A stretch of DNA of 64,000 nucleotides. It comes from Symsagittifera roscoffensis (taxonomy: Eukaryota; Xenacoelomorpha; Acoela; Convolutidae). This document shows positions 1-11,319 of this stretch, piece by piece. The notes beneath the pieces are model-generated. The model did no database searches. It worked only from the letters and a program-made list of their open reading frames with translations, and was not told the DNA's origin. Within the stretch, counting starts at the first letter, position 1. Each line of letters starts with the position of its first letter. Made by a program: the position numbers and the translations under genes. The DNA is taken from positions 4,789,624 through 4,853,623 of the forward strand of contig NC_087071.1 in NCBI RefSeq assembly GCF_963678635.1, given 5' to 3'.

Positions 1-462
1 TTTTATAGAATATTTTGATCGGAATAATTTACCCAAAAATGAGAAAAGTATATTCGATTTGAACAAGTCAGTTTTTTATACTTTTCACTGACTGCTTGTT
101 CCTTGTACTTTTAGAACAAACCATCCTTGTAGACTTTTTTCCTAAAATTAGTTTGATATGAAAGGGAAGAAAGTTATTATTACCGCAAATGTTTACCGTA
201 TTTCTTACTATGAAATTGTTGTTGCAATTAAATTATATTTTTGACTTAAAATGTGCTTGGAAAGTTAGTTGATCCAAATTTTTGCCAGTCCAAAAAGTAT
301 ATAATTTTTGCCCAAGTACTAATATGCATAATGGTGAAAATGATTAATTATCAATTTTTTGGGTGCAAGCTTCGCTCTCAATCTTTTTAATCAGAAGATT
401 CAGTAGCATGATATCGAATCGAGATAAAATAGCATGAAAGATAACACTTCATTTTTGATGTA
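1..462. other. gene-free AT-rich sequence
   Basis: No open frame, RNA gene or clear repeat is visible. It lies downstream of the minus-strand TRIM gene. Confidence 0.5.
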
Positions 463-468
463 TTTATT
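463..468 (-). promoter_or_regulatory. polyadenylation signal AATAAA for the TRIM gene
   Basis: AATAAA on the minus strand about 110 bases past the stop codon of the TRIM/MATH gene, at a normal distance for its 3' end. Confidence 0.45.
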
Positions 469-577
469 CAAAAATACAGAATTTACTACAAACTCATTCG
501 AAAGCAAAAGTTATTAAAAAAATCTGGGAAAAGCTATCTGACAAAATTAGGACAAGATGAAATACTTCATTGAAATT

Positions 578-1669
578 TTATCGCAAAATTTCTACTCTGA
601 TGATGATGCTGTGATTTGAGTGCCAGCCTAGTTTTGTGTTCAGCAGAGTTCCCCATTGTAAAAACTTTGGCCATCCCCTGCCTCGACTTTTGGAACTGAA
701 TAATTCAGGTCTAATGGTTTCTATAGATTTAGGTTCTCGCAATGTGTTGTTTAGAATGGAAATACAATAACTGACATTTTCTTTCCATCTAAAATTTTCA
801 AATATGTCATTTTTTGACACAAAAAGATAGGTACTTAGCCAGGGATTGCCTTGTATCAGTTGGTATCTCAGTTCCACAGCATATTTGTTTTTACTGTAGG
901 AATGCCATACAGACCTCTGATCACGATTTTTCAGGTTTAAAATGTTGTGAAAGTTCACTTCGAAAGCAAATTTCAACGAGTTGTTTTCTAGATCCATTAA
1001 AGTCTGGTCGGAAATCAGATTATGCAGAATATTGTTTACAGGTTCTTTATTTTCATTCACGAACAGTTCAAGTGAGTCTTCTGTTTCGACGAATCTGCTG
1101 AATCGTTGTTGGTCGCATTTCATTTTCTCTTTCAGCTCTTCGCTTACGTAAATTTGATGCTTTAAATTGTCAATTTTGAGCTGTTCTTTTGTGAGTTCTT
1201 CATCAAGGTCTTTGATTCTGTTTTTGGCTGACTGTAATTTTGGCAAAAGCTCGCTCGCGCGCTCTTTCATGTGGACTTTGTAACTCTTAAAACTGTGAGC
1301 AGCATGGTCGTTTTCGATGCATTGGATACACATAGTGATTTTACAGTCATTGCACCACAAGCTTATATCATCTCTCTTGTGCACGTCACATCTTGGCCAC
1401 AAGTTTTTTTTGACAGCCCGATTTGTTTGCGGTGATAAATGAGCCAGCGCATCTCTAATACCATACAACGGTTTTAAATCCGATACTTTTAACGAGTGAA
1501 AAACAGCGTTACAATTCGCACACTTTGTTGAAGTTGGCCCATGTCTAACTCCTTCAAGACAGTTTTTAGGTGGACCGCAAAAAGAATGCCCGCAAGGCAA
1601 AGCATGTGGATCTTGTAAGACATCAGTGCAAATAGAGCATTCTAGGCAACTTGCATCACTCGCAGCCAT
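578..1669 (-). CDS. RING/B-box/coiled-coil/MATH protein (TRIM37-type E3 ligase candidate)
   Basis: A single-exon gene of 363 residues starting MAASDASC. Seen in the sequence: a RING-like finger at about residues 11-53 (C11, C14, C26-x-H28, C31, C37, C50-x2-C53), with three extra residues between the fifth and sixth ligands (CGPPKNC); a B-box at about 93-125 (C-x2-H, then C-x2-C-x4-C-x2-C, then H-x2-H); a charged coiled coil at about 130-200; and a C-terminal region of about 120 residues with MATH/TRAF features (LSTYLFV, YCISILNN, a late WG, NHSIIIRVEI). In the known family, RING plus B-box plus MATH is the TRIM37 class, ubiquitin ligases. Ligase activity is inferred. The widened ligand spacing may alter zinc binding. 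A decayed copy lies 2.2 kb upstream on the same strand. The ATG is the first in frame. Confidence 0.85.
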   Translation of the reverse strand: MAASDASCLECSICTDVLQDPHALPCGHSFCGPPKNCLEGVRHGPTSTKCANCNAVFHSLKVSDLKPLYGIRDALAHLSPQTNRAVKKNLWPRCDVHKRDDISLWCNDCKITMCIQCIENDHAAHSFKSYKVHMKERASELLPKLQSAKNRIKDLDEELTKEQLKIDNLKHQIYVSEELKEKMKCDQQRFSRFVETEDSLELFVNENKEPVNNILHNLISDQTLMDLENNSLKFAFEVNFHNILNLKNRDQRSVWHSYSKNKYAVELRYQLIQGNPWLSTYLFVSKNDIFENFRWKENVSYCISILNNTLREPKSIETIRPELFSSKSRGRGWPKFLQWGTLLNTKLGWHSNHSIIIRVEILR

Positions 1670-2722
1670 GTTTTCAATTCAGCAATTAGCTACAAAACAA
1701 AAATTGAGCTAAAGAAGTTAAATTTTTGTCTGCTCTCAGTTATGACCCACGTAACTATTTGTATATATATAAAAAACTCAACGCTAAAGTCAATTACTTT
1801 TGATCGTATAACTTGAGCTTTCTTTATATAGTAGATACTCGAACTAATTTTTTCAATTATACTAGGTTGTTTCTCCTAAGTACAACTTATTGACACAGAG
1901 ACATCAACTTTTTGAGTTGCTGTTTTTGCTTCCAATTTTTGCCATAAAACACTGCTAAAGTACATATCTACTAGTGTCAACAGAAATATTGAGGTTTTTG
2001 AAATCTTACCTGAATCTCTATTCTGTCTTCTTCTTTAAAATCTGCATATACTATTAAAATTAAGGTCGTGTCTATAGAAATATTAGCTGAACGGGTTTTT
2101 TTCAACAGTGCACGACACAAATTGAACGAAGCGAATAATGAAGCAAGGTTTAAAATTACCTATTTTTGTGTGAACGGAAATAAAACGAGTTATGAGAAAT
2201 TATTTGAAGTATTTTCCTGTTTTTTTTTTTCTGTAAATAATGTCGTTTATTTACTTCAACAAAATTTTACAATCAGTGTTGTTTTGACGAAAGTATTAGC
2301 TGAACGTGCGTTTTTTGACTATTGTACATAGTGACAAATGTATATATTTGTGGATAATGAACATAAATTGATTTGAATCTACTAAAGAACGAGCTTGCTA
2401 CAAAACTGGTCTGCTAAAATACTTAGGTTGAGTATTCAGATTGAGCTAACTCATAAAATGGTAACAGTATAATAACTGGTTTACAGTAGCAGCTTGTTTA
2501 GTGAGCAAACGTGCTTTAAATTGATAACATAAATCATTTTGATTAATTCGTTGTGTTTGTATCACTGAGAAAAACTAAAGCAAAACTTGATTTATATAAG
2601 AAGAAGCTTTACATTGCGCTTCTTGTCAGTAAAACTGCCTGTTTTTGCAAACTTCAATAATTTTTTAAATGAGAAAAAAAAAGAAACTAAATCAGTTTAG
2701 ACGCATGAAATATTTTTAATGA
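1670..2722. other. intergenic, AT-rich
   Basis: Upstream region of the TRIM gene. At about 2072-2100 and 2290-2315 the phrase ATTAGCTGAACG is repeated, so the plus-strand open frame there looks like repeat-derived sequence, not a gene. No promoter element is convincing. Confidence 0.4.
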
Positions 2723-2914
2723 ATTACTCGTTTTAATCACAATTTGCTGGCGGTCTTCCGGGTTGATAACAAATATGAGTCATACATTTCCCCTCTTGTG
2801 GAGCACGCACTTCACAAGAAAACCGTTCCTTTATTTCGACGAGTGACGTTTTCTCGTTGGTACGAAAGTGGAAAGTGGGCGACTGAAGTTTCTACGTACC
2901 GTGATATAGTATGA
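2723..2914 (+). pseudogene. coding-like island, orphan exon or gene remnant
   Basis: An open frame of 63 codons between stops, with clearly higher GC and less AT-biased codons than its surroundings. It includes the stretches VDNKYESYISPLVEH and FSRWYESGKWATEVSTYRD. It has no ATG and no good splice acceptor. I do not recognise the family. The composition suggests a fragment of a former gene or an exon whose partners are elsewhere. Confidence 0.3.
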
Positions 2915-3364
2915 CTAGCCTTTTCTCCTCACGAGAAAAATAATATATTTTTTCCACTTGTTCTCAAAGTATTTGTTTTTAGTACTTAAGACAAGAAAAA
3001 AAGATTTCTCATATGAGAAAACCAAAAGTTTACTGACAAGAATCTCACAGATAAACTGTGTTTGGAGAAAAATGATGTGAAATATTTTCATGGCAAGTAA
3101 ACTTTCGAAACTGTATTGCTTTGAATTAGTTTTCAAACCATTTATTTTTTGGGGTTGTAGAATAAATTTTTTTTGTGACAAAAAAGCTAGTCGTACAGTT
3201 TTCAAGGTAGTTGTCATAGTACGGATTTCATGCTTTGTCATTTCATGGTACAGTTTCATGATTTTTGTCATAGTCTGCATGCATGAAGTTGTTTCAGAGT
3301 TGTTTTTTCACGAGTAATTTTTTTTATTTGAAGATTTTTTTGAAGATTTTTTAATTATCCCCCC

Positions 3365-4688
3365 AAACGCAATATAAAGTTCCAATCACTGTTTCCATCA
3401 GGTGAGTTATCAGAATCAGTAGAGTTGCACAAATAATATTTGCGTTTTGGTTCATAAAAAAGGCCCCATTCATTTTGTAAACATCAAGTTCCAAAGCGAG
3501 CTGTTTTTCAGTTTCATTGGAGTCATCTTCATATCCGTATTCTGTAGTGGTGACATCACATGAGAATAAACTACATCAGCTAAACGATATCCTAACAGAA
3601 ACATCCATGCAATTTAACTGATGTCTACTGAGCGCGCTTCAAGAGTTCTTTGCTCTACGCAATCATGCCTCGGTCTCCGATATGATGAAAGGGATCCACT
3701 GATAAAAAATGATCGAAGATCTGAGAAGCGCAAATCAAATACGACATCGAATCCACCAAAGCACTTGACTATACGAAGTTATTTCTTTTTCTCACTGATC
3801 ATAAGATTGTATTCAAGTTGCACAGCATAATTGTATTCGCCGTAGGGTCGTCAATCAGATATCTGACAACAATTTTTCAGGCTTCAAATTTTTTCAAACT
3901 TTAATTCGAATGCAAATTTCACTGAGCTGCTTTCAAGATCCATTAACGTCTGGTCTGAAATCGGAATGTGCAGATTTTTGCTCGAGGGTTCATTGTTTTC
4001 GTTCACAAACAGTTCACGAGAGTTTTCCGTTTCGACGAATTTGCTGAATCGCTCTCTGTCGCATTTCATTTTCTCTGTCAGCTGACTGTTTACGCTCCAA
4101 TGATGCAATAAATTCATATTTTTGAGATCTTGCTTTGTGATTTCTTTATCAAGATAGTTGATTCTGTTTTTGGCTGACTGCAATCTTGTCACAAGTTCAG
4201 ACGCTCGCTCTTTCATGTGATTTTTGTATTTTTTAAAGATGTGATCTGCCTGGTCGTTTTTGATGCATTTGATACTTATAATGATTTTGCAAACATTGCA
4301 CCACAAGCTTTATATCATCTACTTTGCGTGTTTTACAATTTGGCTCAAAATTTTTTTTGATATCTCCATGTTCTTACATTGATAAATGAGCCAGTGCATC
4401 TCTTATACCATACAGTGGTTTCAAATCCGATATTTTTAACGAGTGAAAAACTGCGTTACAATTCGCACACTTTGTTGAAGTTCGTCGATGTCTGACTCCC
4501 TCAAGACAATTTTTGAGTGGACAGCAAAAAGAATGCACGCAAGGCAAGACGGGAATTAAAAAAGTGCACTGGCATTTTGCTGACAATAGTGATGGTGATT
4601 TTTGTTTTAAAGTACACTTGCTGATTGAAGACGAACTCGAGTAACGATTTTGCTCAATCTTCAAGGCTTGCACTCGTTCATGTCGCAC
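3365..4688 (-). pseudogene. decayed copy of the RING/B-box/MATH gene
   Basis: A second TRIM copy in the same orientation. The RING part (4374 to about 4550) keeps LEGVRHRRTSTKCANC and SLKISDLKPLYGIRDALAHLS, nearly the words of the intact gene, but the first ligands are lost and the upstream sequence is unrelated. A frameshift near 4310-4375 separates it from the B-box and coiled coil (3884-4306, e.g. HMKERASEL, FSKFVETENSRELFVNENN), which ends in a stop where the MATH domain should begin. A weak MATH remnant (YAVQLEYNLMISEKK) follows near 3790-3850. Further minus-strand coding-like words (EYGYEDDSNETEKQLALELD) occur near 3470-3560 in another frame and may belong to a different gene. Clearly non-functional as a TRIM protein. 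Confidence 0.75.
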
Positions 4689-4779
4689 AGTTTCATCAAA
4701 GTTTTTATTAAATTTTGTTGATTATCCTGCTGGACAAAAAGTAAGCAAAAATTTTCGTATCAGGTCTTTTTAGATTTTT

Positions 4780-4915
4780 TAAAAGTCCATGGAGCAATAA
4801 TAACATGAAAAAAGTAAATAGTAATAAAAAAACGATATTTTTTTAATTTGAGATTTTTTGTGAACATCATCATCCTACACGCCAAATGAGGTACAAAGTG
4901 ATAGATATCGCTCGT
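4780..4915 (+). repeat. truncated copy of dispersed repeat family A
   Basis: A short piece containing GGAGCAATAATAAC and CATCCTACACGCC. It matches the start of the longer copies at 5170 and 44445 in the same orientation. Confidence 0.55.
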
Positions 4916-5169
4916 TCCCGAGTTACTTAGCCGGGAACTCCTCAGATTTCCTGCCAGGAGCTTTTAGGGTTCAGGGCAATCCTAGAGTTTCTGGAAAGAG
5001 GCATCTAGAAACCATGGCACGGTTTCAAAGATTTTTAAAATAATTTTTAACCACGACAAACCTCTATTAACCTTTGGTGTTTCTTCTTAGCTTATCGACG
5101 TAAGAACAAAACAACACTTTTTTTCTATTAAAAGTTTAAGAACTTGGAAAACCAGGCTTTATCAAGGTT

Positions 5170-5570
5170 TCAAATTTGAGATTTTTTCTGAGAATCATCC
5201 CCCACACGCCATATAAAGTAGACAGCTATCACTTCTAGTAATAGTCCAATTTTACAAGAAAAGCTTCCTTCAACAAAATTGGAACAGTTTCTAAGACGGG
5301 TTAAATATCCGCTTACGCGTTAATAGCGCGAAGTTTATCGCGCATTAATTGCCCCGAATTGGTCAAAATGGCAATCTCTTAACCCCCATAACTTTACCAA
5401 AAATATTTACAAGTGAATAACTTGATGAGTTTGAACTCATGACAACAAGACCTTTTGAGTGATATTTAAAAATTCCATTCCAAGGACTAGTTAAAAAACC
5501 GAAATTTGTCTGAAGAAAAAAATCACCCGATCACAATTAATCCATTACTTACGTTACGGTTGTCTGAAAA
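5170..5570 (+). repeat. dispersed repeat family A, copy 2
   Basis: About 400 bp matching 44445-44950 with moderate divergence. Landmarks are CACGCCATATAAAGTA, CGCGTTAATAGCGCGAA and CCCCCATAACTTTAC. A third long copy is inverted at about 62935-63130, and a fragment lies near 3355-3390. No coding capacity. It is probably an old non-autonomous element. Confidence 0.65.
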
Positions 5571-7861
5571 AAGCGCATGTTTTATTTGCTTTTCTGGTAC
5601 GCTGCAACATTGATAATGGTTTGTGTTAAGTTTCAAATTGTAATCAATGGTTGACAGAACCTCAACTAAATATTGAGCGTAAAATATATTTTGTCGATAA
5701 AAATCAGTTCAGAACGAAAACTGCGTTTTCAAAAATCAACTCATATAAAATACAAATAAAATAAAACACCTTTAAATTTTCAGCTATTTGCTAATCCGAT
5801 GTGTTATCCCCATACCTCAATTAAGGATAATATTCTTATTTGATAACATCGACATTCCATTTCATGCTGCTCGTGTAAAAAGTTTTGACTGGCCATTGTT
5901 TTTTAAAACATTCAGTAGCCTAATTATGGCCGAATTTTGTAATGTGGCAATTTTACAAAAAAAAAATTGCCGAGCATATCAAGATAAATATATAATCAAT
6001 AAATGAATGCAAGTATTTTATTTGCTTTATTTGATTATTTGAATTATTTTATTTGAATGAGCACATATTTAAACAAAGTTCACTGGTTGCTCTGCAAGTT
6101 GCACAAAATGATCAGACACAATTCAGAAAAACACTACCCACAGATAACTTTTGTATGTGTTGTGATGAAAAACTTTTGAAAATGTTTTAATATGAAATAT
6201 TTGTTATTTGAAACTAAAACAAAAATTAGTAAATAAGGCATGAATTAAGAAATTTGCCAAAAATTTTTGATTTTCTGAAAATTTTATAGCCGAGTAAAGC
6301 TAAAAAGGCTTCCAAAACTAGTTTTCCAGGAGTAACAGAAATTTTTTTTATATAACCTTTCCTACCGAACTCTTTACTTGTTTGAAACAAGATTGAGACT
6401 CAAAAACTTGAAATTAGTGTTCCTCCCAAATTTTTGAAGTTTTTTGGGTTTTTGGGATTGAAACTTGACACACAGGGCTTTGACAAAATTCATAATTCTA
6501 CTCATTCCGATGAGTATTTGTTACACGTGATTTTGCGGGGAACCAAAAAACTAAAACGTTCATAATGCCAAAATGGTGGGAAGAATAATTTAGCCATACA
6601 AACCTAATGATAATAGCCAGTAGCGGTTTTAGGGGTGGGGGCGGACGCCCTATTCACCCTCCTCAGGAATTCGACCCCCTGCCGACCCAAAGATTCCCAC
6701 CTTTGTACTATTTTGAGATATCCATTTTCGGCTAACTGACCTTAAAATTTTTCTAAAGGCACCTTCGGCGCCAATCTACACTAGTTTTGAGGGGGTTGCG
6801 GGGATCTACACTAAAAACGCGATTTCAGGGTCTTTAGAGTGTGGTTTGGGAGACATCAGAGAATCAATTTGGTCGACCTAAAAAAAAGGTCGACAAAATT
6901 TTCAAAATTTTTTTTGGAAATCCGCTCCCCCCCTCCCTGGAACTGCTCCCAAACTGCTAATTGATCTAAAGTTTGCCTTCATTTAGTGCTTGTCAAGAAT
7001 TGCGACAGAAAGTTTCTTCAGCAAGTTTAAGAAATTTCTTTAATTTTTTAAAACGACGTGAACATTTTTTCCCCAAAAATTATATTAGGCAAGTTTGCTG
7101 CAGACCGAAATATCGAGCAATTGCTCTTAAACAGGAGTTGTTGACTTTACGAGGTGCTTAAAATTTGGAAAAGTTTTGAGAATTTTAATGGAGCTAATGA
7201 ATCACCACTTTTGAAATTAGTTTGAACTGAAATCCTTAAAATTCACAATTATACTATCAAAAATAGAATAAAATTTTTGTTGCTTTCGTCATCACACGTG
7301 TGCCCCTCGTCCTTCAATTGGTTTCAAATTAAACCAAAAAAGCAAAAAAATTTATTCTGCTCTCAACAAAGAAGGGCTTTTCAACACATAATGTTTTCAT
7401 ACAAAAAAGTACCCTTCATTGTAAAAACATCGAATCTTTATTTGATTACTAATGCTTCTCAGGCGTCGTTTCAAGTTTTTTTTTCTTTTTCTTTGCTGCT
7501 GTGACGAACAAAACGTCTCGGAGTTTTAGATATCAATCAGTTTTGTAAAAATCAGTTCACAGATGCATAAATCTAACCACCAGAAAAAAAATGGTTCGCA
7601 GCTGGTTACTTAAATGTAACTTCTCTATCAAAACGTTCTTCGCTGGATTAATTTTTAACGTGGTTTTTAGCAAAATGCATTTAAAACCAACATGTTATAA
7701 TAGAAACTTGCATGTAATTAATAACTTCAATATTATCTGATAGTGGTTTGCATTGCTTACATTACGACGCTTTTTGAATTCAAATTGGCATACAAACTGA
7801 CATTTGACTAGTCTTGAAAACAGTAGCAAAAAAACCAGCCGACGCGAAAACTCAAACTAAA
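5571..7861. other. gene-free stretch with a GC-rich repeat-like patch
   Basis: Mostly AT-rich. A patch at about 6600-6960 is GC-rich, with G-runs, C-runs and GGCACCTTCGGCGCC; it looks like an unidentified interspersed repeat. No gene could be supported. The last few hundred bases are upstream of the small secreted-protein gene. Confidence 0.4.
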
Positions 7862-8582
7862 ATGTTCGCCAAAATCGCCGTTTTGACAATTGTGCTTTTT
7901 GCTGTCGTGTATTCGCAAGACAGTGACAATGGACACGCGGAACAACTGAAGATGTTCGACAGTTTTTTGACAGGTCTCGATTTGGAGTTGGACAAAAAAG
8001 AAGAAGTTTTGGCTGGCCTTCTAAAGGAAATTTCCAGGTGCGTTCCGACTTAACAATCTTTTAAACAACCGAATTAAAAATCGATAGCATTTTAAAAAAC
8101 TATGGATTGAAATTAGATAATCAACCTAAACGGTCCGATAGAAGAAAGAAACAAAGAAAAAACTGCTTGATTTGGACTTTGTTCTGAGCTGTTCAAATTC
8201 TAGATAAAATTCTGAGAAACATATCACCCTTTTTGGCCCAGACAAAACTCTTTGTCTAAAAACATCGGTAATTTCCCATAAAATTTTCAAATTGAAGACC
8301 CGTACTTTGTGAAGTTACCATGTGGGAGCTATAATGGGAAAAAAGACTGAAATTTTTTTAAAGGTTTTATGCTAATTAAAACATCAGTTTTATGAACGAT
8401 GAGTTTTGTGAACTTAATTTCTTTAATGACGTCACAATTGTTTTAACTTTAGCCTTGAAGAGGAGTACAGTTTGAGTGTGGATGAGTTCGACCGTCTCGA
8501 AAAGCAGAAGAGCGAACTGACCGAAGAAGTTGAAGAATGCAAAGCATACTTGGAAGACATTGAAGCGATTGAGAGGAATTAA
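7862..8582 (+). CDS. small secreted coiled-coil protein, two exons
   Basis: Exon 1 is 7862-8037 and exon 2 is 8453-8582. The donor is AG|GTGCGT at 8038 and the acceptor is ACTTTAG at 8446-8452. The phase fits (2+1) and the product is 101 residues. It begins MFAKIAVLTIVLFAVVYSQ, a typical signal peptide, followed by an acidic, lysine- and glutamate-rich helix (ELDKKEEVLAGLLKEIS, then RLEKQKSELTEEVEECK) likely to form a coiled coil. It has one Cys near the end. The open frame extends upstream of the ATG, but the signal peptide fixes the start. ATTAAA and AATAAA (8721-8726) follow. I do not recognise the family. The second exon is duplicated downstream. Confidence 0.75.
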
Positions 8583-9200
8583 AAAGATTTAAAAAACTGT
8601 TTATAACTCCCGTAATTTTGTAATATATCATCATTAAATGCACAAAAACTAACCATATAATTTTATTAATTGAACAATTTAATTGAAGGGGCTATAAATT
8701 GATGAAATTCTATAAGTGAAAATAAATAGAGCAAAAATGGATCAACCGAACGATCCCCTCTCCCCCACCCCCCCCCCCCCCCCATCGATTGAGGAGGGAG
8801 AAAAATGTTTTTTTTTTTCCTGAGCTAATTTTGAGTATAGCCTAGATTCGTTCAAAAAAATGCCATATTACTAAGAAATTTGAATGAAAACATTAACCTA
8901 GGTATTTAACAACATACAAATTCAAGGTAGTGTTTCGCAGAGCCGAATACCCGGATTGCTAGAGTTCGTTGCCGGATAGCCGAAAAAAAATTCGTTCCCA
9001 GATAGCCGAAAATTTTTTTTCACGGATAGCCGAACACATAATTCGTTCCCAGATAGCCGAAAAAAAAAATTTTCACGGATAGCCGAAAATTCAACTCGCG
9101 CATAGTCTAAAAAAACAATTGTTCTTACTACTCAATTACAAAATTACAAAAAAAATATTAATAAGTTACAACAAAGCAGAAACAACTAAAACACCAGATC
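8117..9200 (+). repeat. tandem duplication, unit 1
   Basis: Unit of about 1.08 kb carrying the 3' part of the intron, exon 2 and downstream DNA of the secreted-protein gene. It is nearly identical to 9486-10555, with only scattered substitutions and homopolymer length changes. Both units end at ACACCAGATCAAT. Confidence 0.9.
8941..9105 (+). repeat. degenerate minisatellite, GATAGCCGAA core (copy 1)
   Basis: Five or so irregular repeats of GATAGCCGAA separated by A-rich and T-rich spacers and TTCGTTCCCA. The same array is in the second duplication unit at 10291-10450. Minus-strand open frames here are repeat artefacts. Confidence 0.7.
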
Positions 9201-9466
9201 AATTTTTTATTAAAAAACGAAAAAAATTTTTTGGATGGTAAGTTTCAGATGGTAAGTTTCGACGAAAATTAGGTTTCGATTTAGAGTATGGGATCATAAA
9301 CTAATATATCACGGAATATTTTTTTCTCGAAAGAATCTTAAATTCTTATTTCATGTTATTTATTTTCCCTCAGGTTATCTGGGGAAAATTGTCAAGAGGG
9401 GATTATCTTTGACAGGTTAGTTATTCCGCTCCACGGCATATCAGGGGAATCTTGACAGCTCCTCAC
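9201..9466 (+). repeat. 266-bp Polinton-derived segment at the duplication junction
   Basis: Essentially identical, same length and same orientation, to 11708-11973 inside the Polinton. It joins unit 1 to unit 2 of the tandem duplication. The left junction shares CAAT with the Polinton sequence. Confidence 0.9.
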
Positions 9467-9821
9467 AAACCATGAATTGCGGTTCGATAATCAACTTAAA
9501 CGGCCCGATAGAAGAAAGAAACAAAGAAAAAACTACTTGATTAGGACTTTGTTCTGAGCTGTTGAAATTTCAGATAAAATTCTGAGAAACATATCACCCT
9601 TTTGGCCCAGACAAAACTCTTTGTCTAAAAATATCGTTTATTTCCCATAACTTTTTCAAATTGAAGACCCGTACTTTGTGAAGTTACCATGTGGGAGCTA
9701 TAATGGGGAAAAAGACTGAAATTTTTTTAAAGGTTTTATGCTAATTAAAACATCAGTTTTATGAACGATGAGTTTTGTGAACTTAATTTCTTTAATGACG
9801 TCACAATTGTTTTAACTTTAG

Positions 9822-9951
9822 CCTTGAAGAGGAGTACAGTTTGAGTGTGGATGAGTTCGACCGTCTCGAAAAGCAGAAGAGCGAACTGACCGAAGAAGTT
9901 GAAGAATGCAAAGCATACTTGGAAGACATTGAAGCGATTGAGAGGAATTAA
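9822..9951 (+). pseudogene. duplicated terminal exon of the secreted-protein gene
   Basis: Exact-length copy of exon 2 (8453-8582), with an intact acceptor (ACTTTAG), reading frame and stop. It has no exon 1 of its own. It could serve only as an alternative last exon of the upstream gene, giving the same protein end with a different 3' UTR; otherwise it is silent. Confidence 0.65.
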
Positions 9952-10290
9952 AAAGATTTAAAAAACTGTTTATAACTCCCGTAATTTTGTAATATATCAT
10001 CATTAAATGCACAAAAACTAACCATATAATTTTATTAATTGAACAATTTAATTGAAGGGGCTATAAATTGATGAAATTCTATAAGTGAAAATAAATAGAG
10101 CAAAAATGGATCAACCGAACAATCCCCTCTCCCCCCCCCATCGATTGAGGAGGGAGAAAAATGTTTTTTTTTTCCTGAGCTAATTTTGAGTATAGCCTAG
10201 ATTCGTTCAAAAAATGCCATATTACTAAGAAAATTGAATGAAAACATTAACCTAGGTATTTAACAACATACAAATTCAAGGTAGTGTTTC

Positions 10291-10450
10291 GCAGAGCCGA
10301 ATACCCGGATTGCCAGAGTTCGTTGCCGGATAGCCGAAAAAAAATTCGTTCCCAGATAGCCGAAAAATTTTTTTCACGGATAGCCGAACACATAATTCGT
10401 TCCCAGATAGCCGAAAAAAAAATTTTCACGGATAGCCGAAAATTCAACTC
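10291..10450 (+). repeat. degenerate minisatellite, GATAGCCGAA core (copy 2)
   Basis: Duplicate of the 8941-9105 array, carried by the tandem duplication. Confidence 0.7.
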
Positions 10451-10557
10451 GCGCATAGTCTAAAAAAACAATTGTTCTTACTACTCAATTACAAAATTAC
10501 AAAAAAAATATTAATAAGTTACAACAAAGCAGAAACAACTAAAACACCAGATCAATA

Positions 10558-11313
10558 GTCTTTTATTTTAGGATTTCTTTTTTGAAAAGATTGTTTGAGC
10601 GCTGTTGTTTGACAATTCACTCTTCGTAATTTTTTCGATTGTCCCATTGGGTCTTGACCCGATTTGAGCAATATTTTTGTTTGTTTCGCGAACTTTTTCT
10701 TCAGCTTTGAATTGCTTAATTGTGAGTCGATTCGAATTTTTTCTTCCTTATTTTTTTCCAACCACTGTTCCAGCCCTTACAGCAATTAGTGGATCGATAG
10801 TTTGGCTCTATCAAAAACATGCTAGAACTTGATCGGAAAAAATCCTGGCCAAATCTTTTCAAAAATTTCTGTGAATTTTGTAATTGTGAATATCGAGTTT
10901 TCATAGCCAGAAACTTGGGCGAGTTTACAAATTTTTGATGACATATTCGAACTGAAGCTACTGGCAAAAATTCGATTGCAAAAATTTTTATCATATGACT
11001 TTTTGAATTTCTGTTTTGATCTTTAGGCAGATATTAGGCCAACTGAATGTAATTGTTTGATAAAGGCATACGTAAAATGAAAATCGCAACCAAAATTTTG
11101 ATTTTCTAGGAAAGTTTCTGCCACGACTGCTTTGAGTCTACTTTCGTAATCGGAAAAATCATTATCTGGTTTGAAAACAATGTCGTTTTTCCATTTTCTC
11201 TCTAATAATCATAATATAATTTTGTAATGGTCGCTTGTCTTTTCAATAAGAAGAGCCAGCACCAGCGGATCTTGTGGTTTTCAAAATCACCAAAAACTGT
11301 ATAAGTTTAAAAG
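10558..11313 (-). pseudogene. MULE-like transposase remnant, catalytic and C-terminal part
   Basis: The minus strand reads, from 11313 leftward, DPLVLALLIEKTSDHYKIIL, a stop, then LLERKWKNDIVF, NDFSDYESRLKAVVAETFL and FGCDFHFTYAFIKQLHSVGL. Known MULE transposases show the same order: xPLVxALLxxK...Y, then D-F-E, then GCxFHFxQAxxRxIxxxGL. Downstream frames (SGYENSIFTITKFTEIFEKIW, then a polar tail ending near 10558) look like its C-terminus. Stops and frameshifts show it is dead. The reading frame begins directly at the Polinton target site; the missing N-terminal part is at 29161-29440. A second aspartate remains only in the DFSDYE region. Confidence 0.7.
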
Positions 11314-11319
11314 CACGGG
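11314..11319 (+). other. target-site duplication CACGGG, left
   Basis: Identical to 29155-29160. Six base pairs is the standard Polinton duplication length. Confidence 0.93.

Larger units (their letters stand above)
9486..10555 (+). repeat. tandem duplication, unit 2
   Basis: Second copy of the 8117-9200 unit. Homology is weaker just upstream (9467-9485). It ends at the same CAGATCAAT, after which unique (MULE-derived) sequence continues. Confidence 0.9.

Noticed and set aside
8449-8643. minus-strand open frame, repeated identically at 9818-10012
   Set aside because: Antisense of exon 2 of the secreted-protein gene and of its duplicate.
8760-8790. CRISPR or regulatory meaning for the long C-run, and for other G/C homopolymers at 30262, 41631 and 55155
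   Set aside because: Simple homopolymers scattered through a eukaryotic genome. No spacer-repeat structure anywhere in the window.
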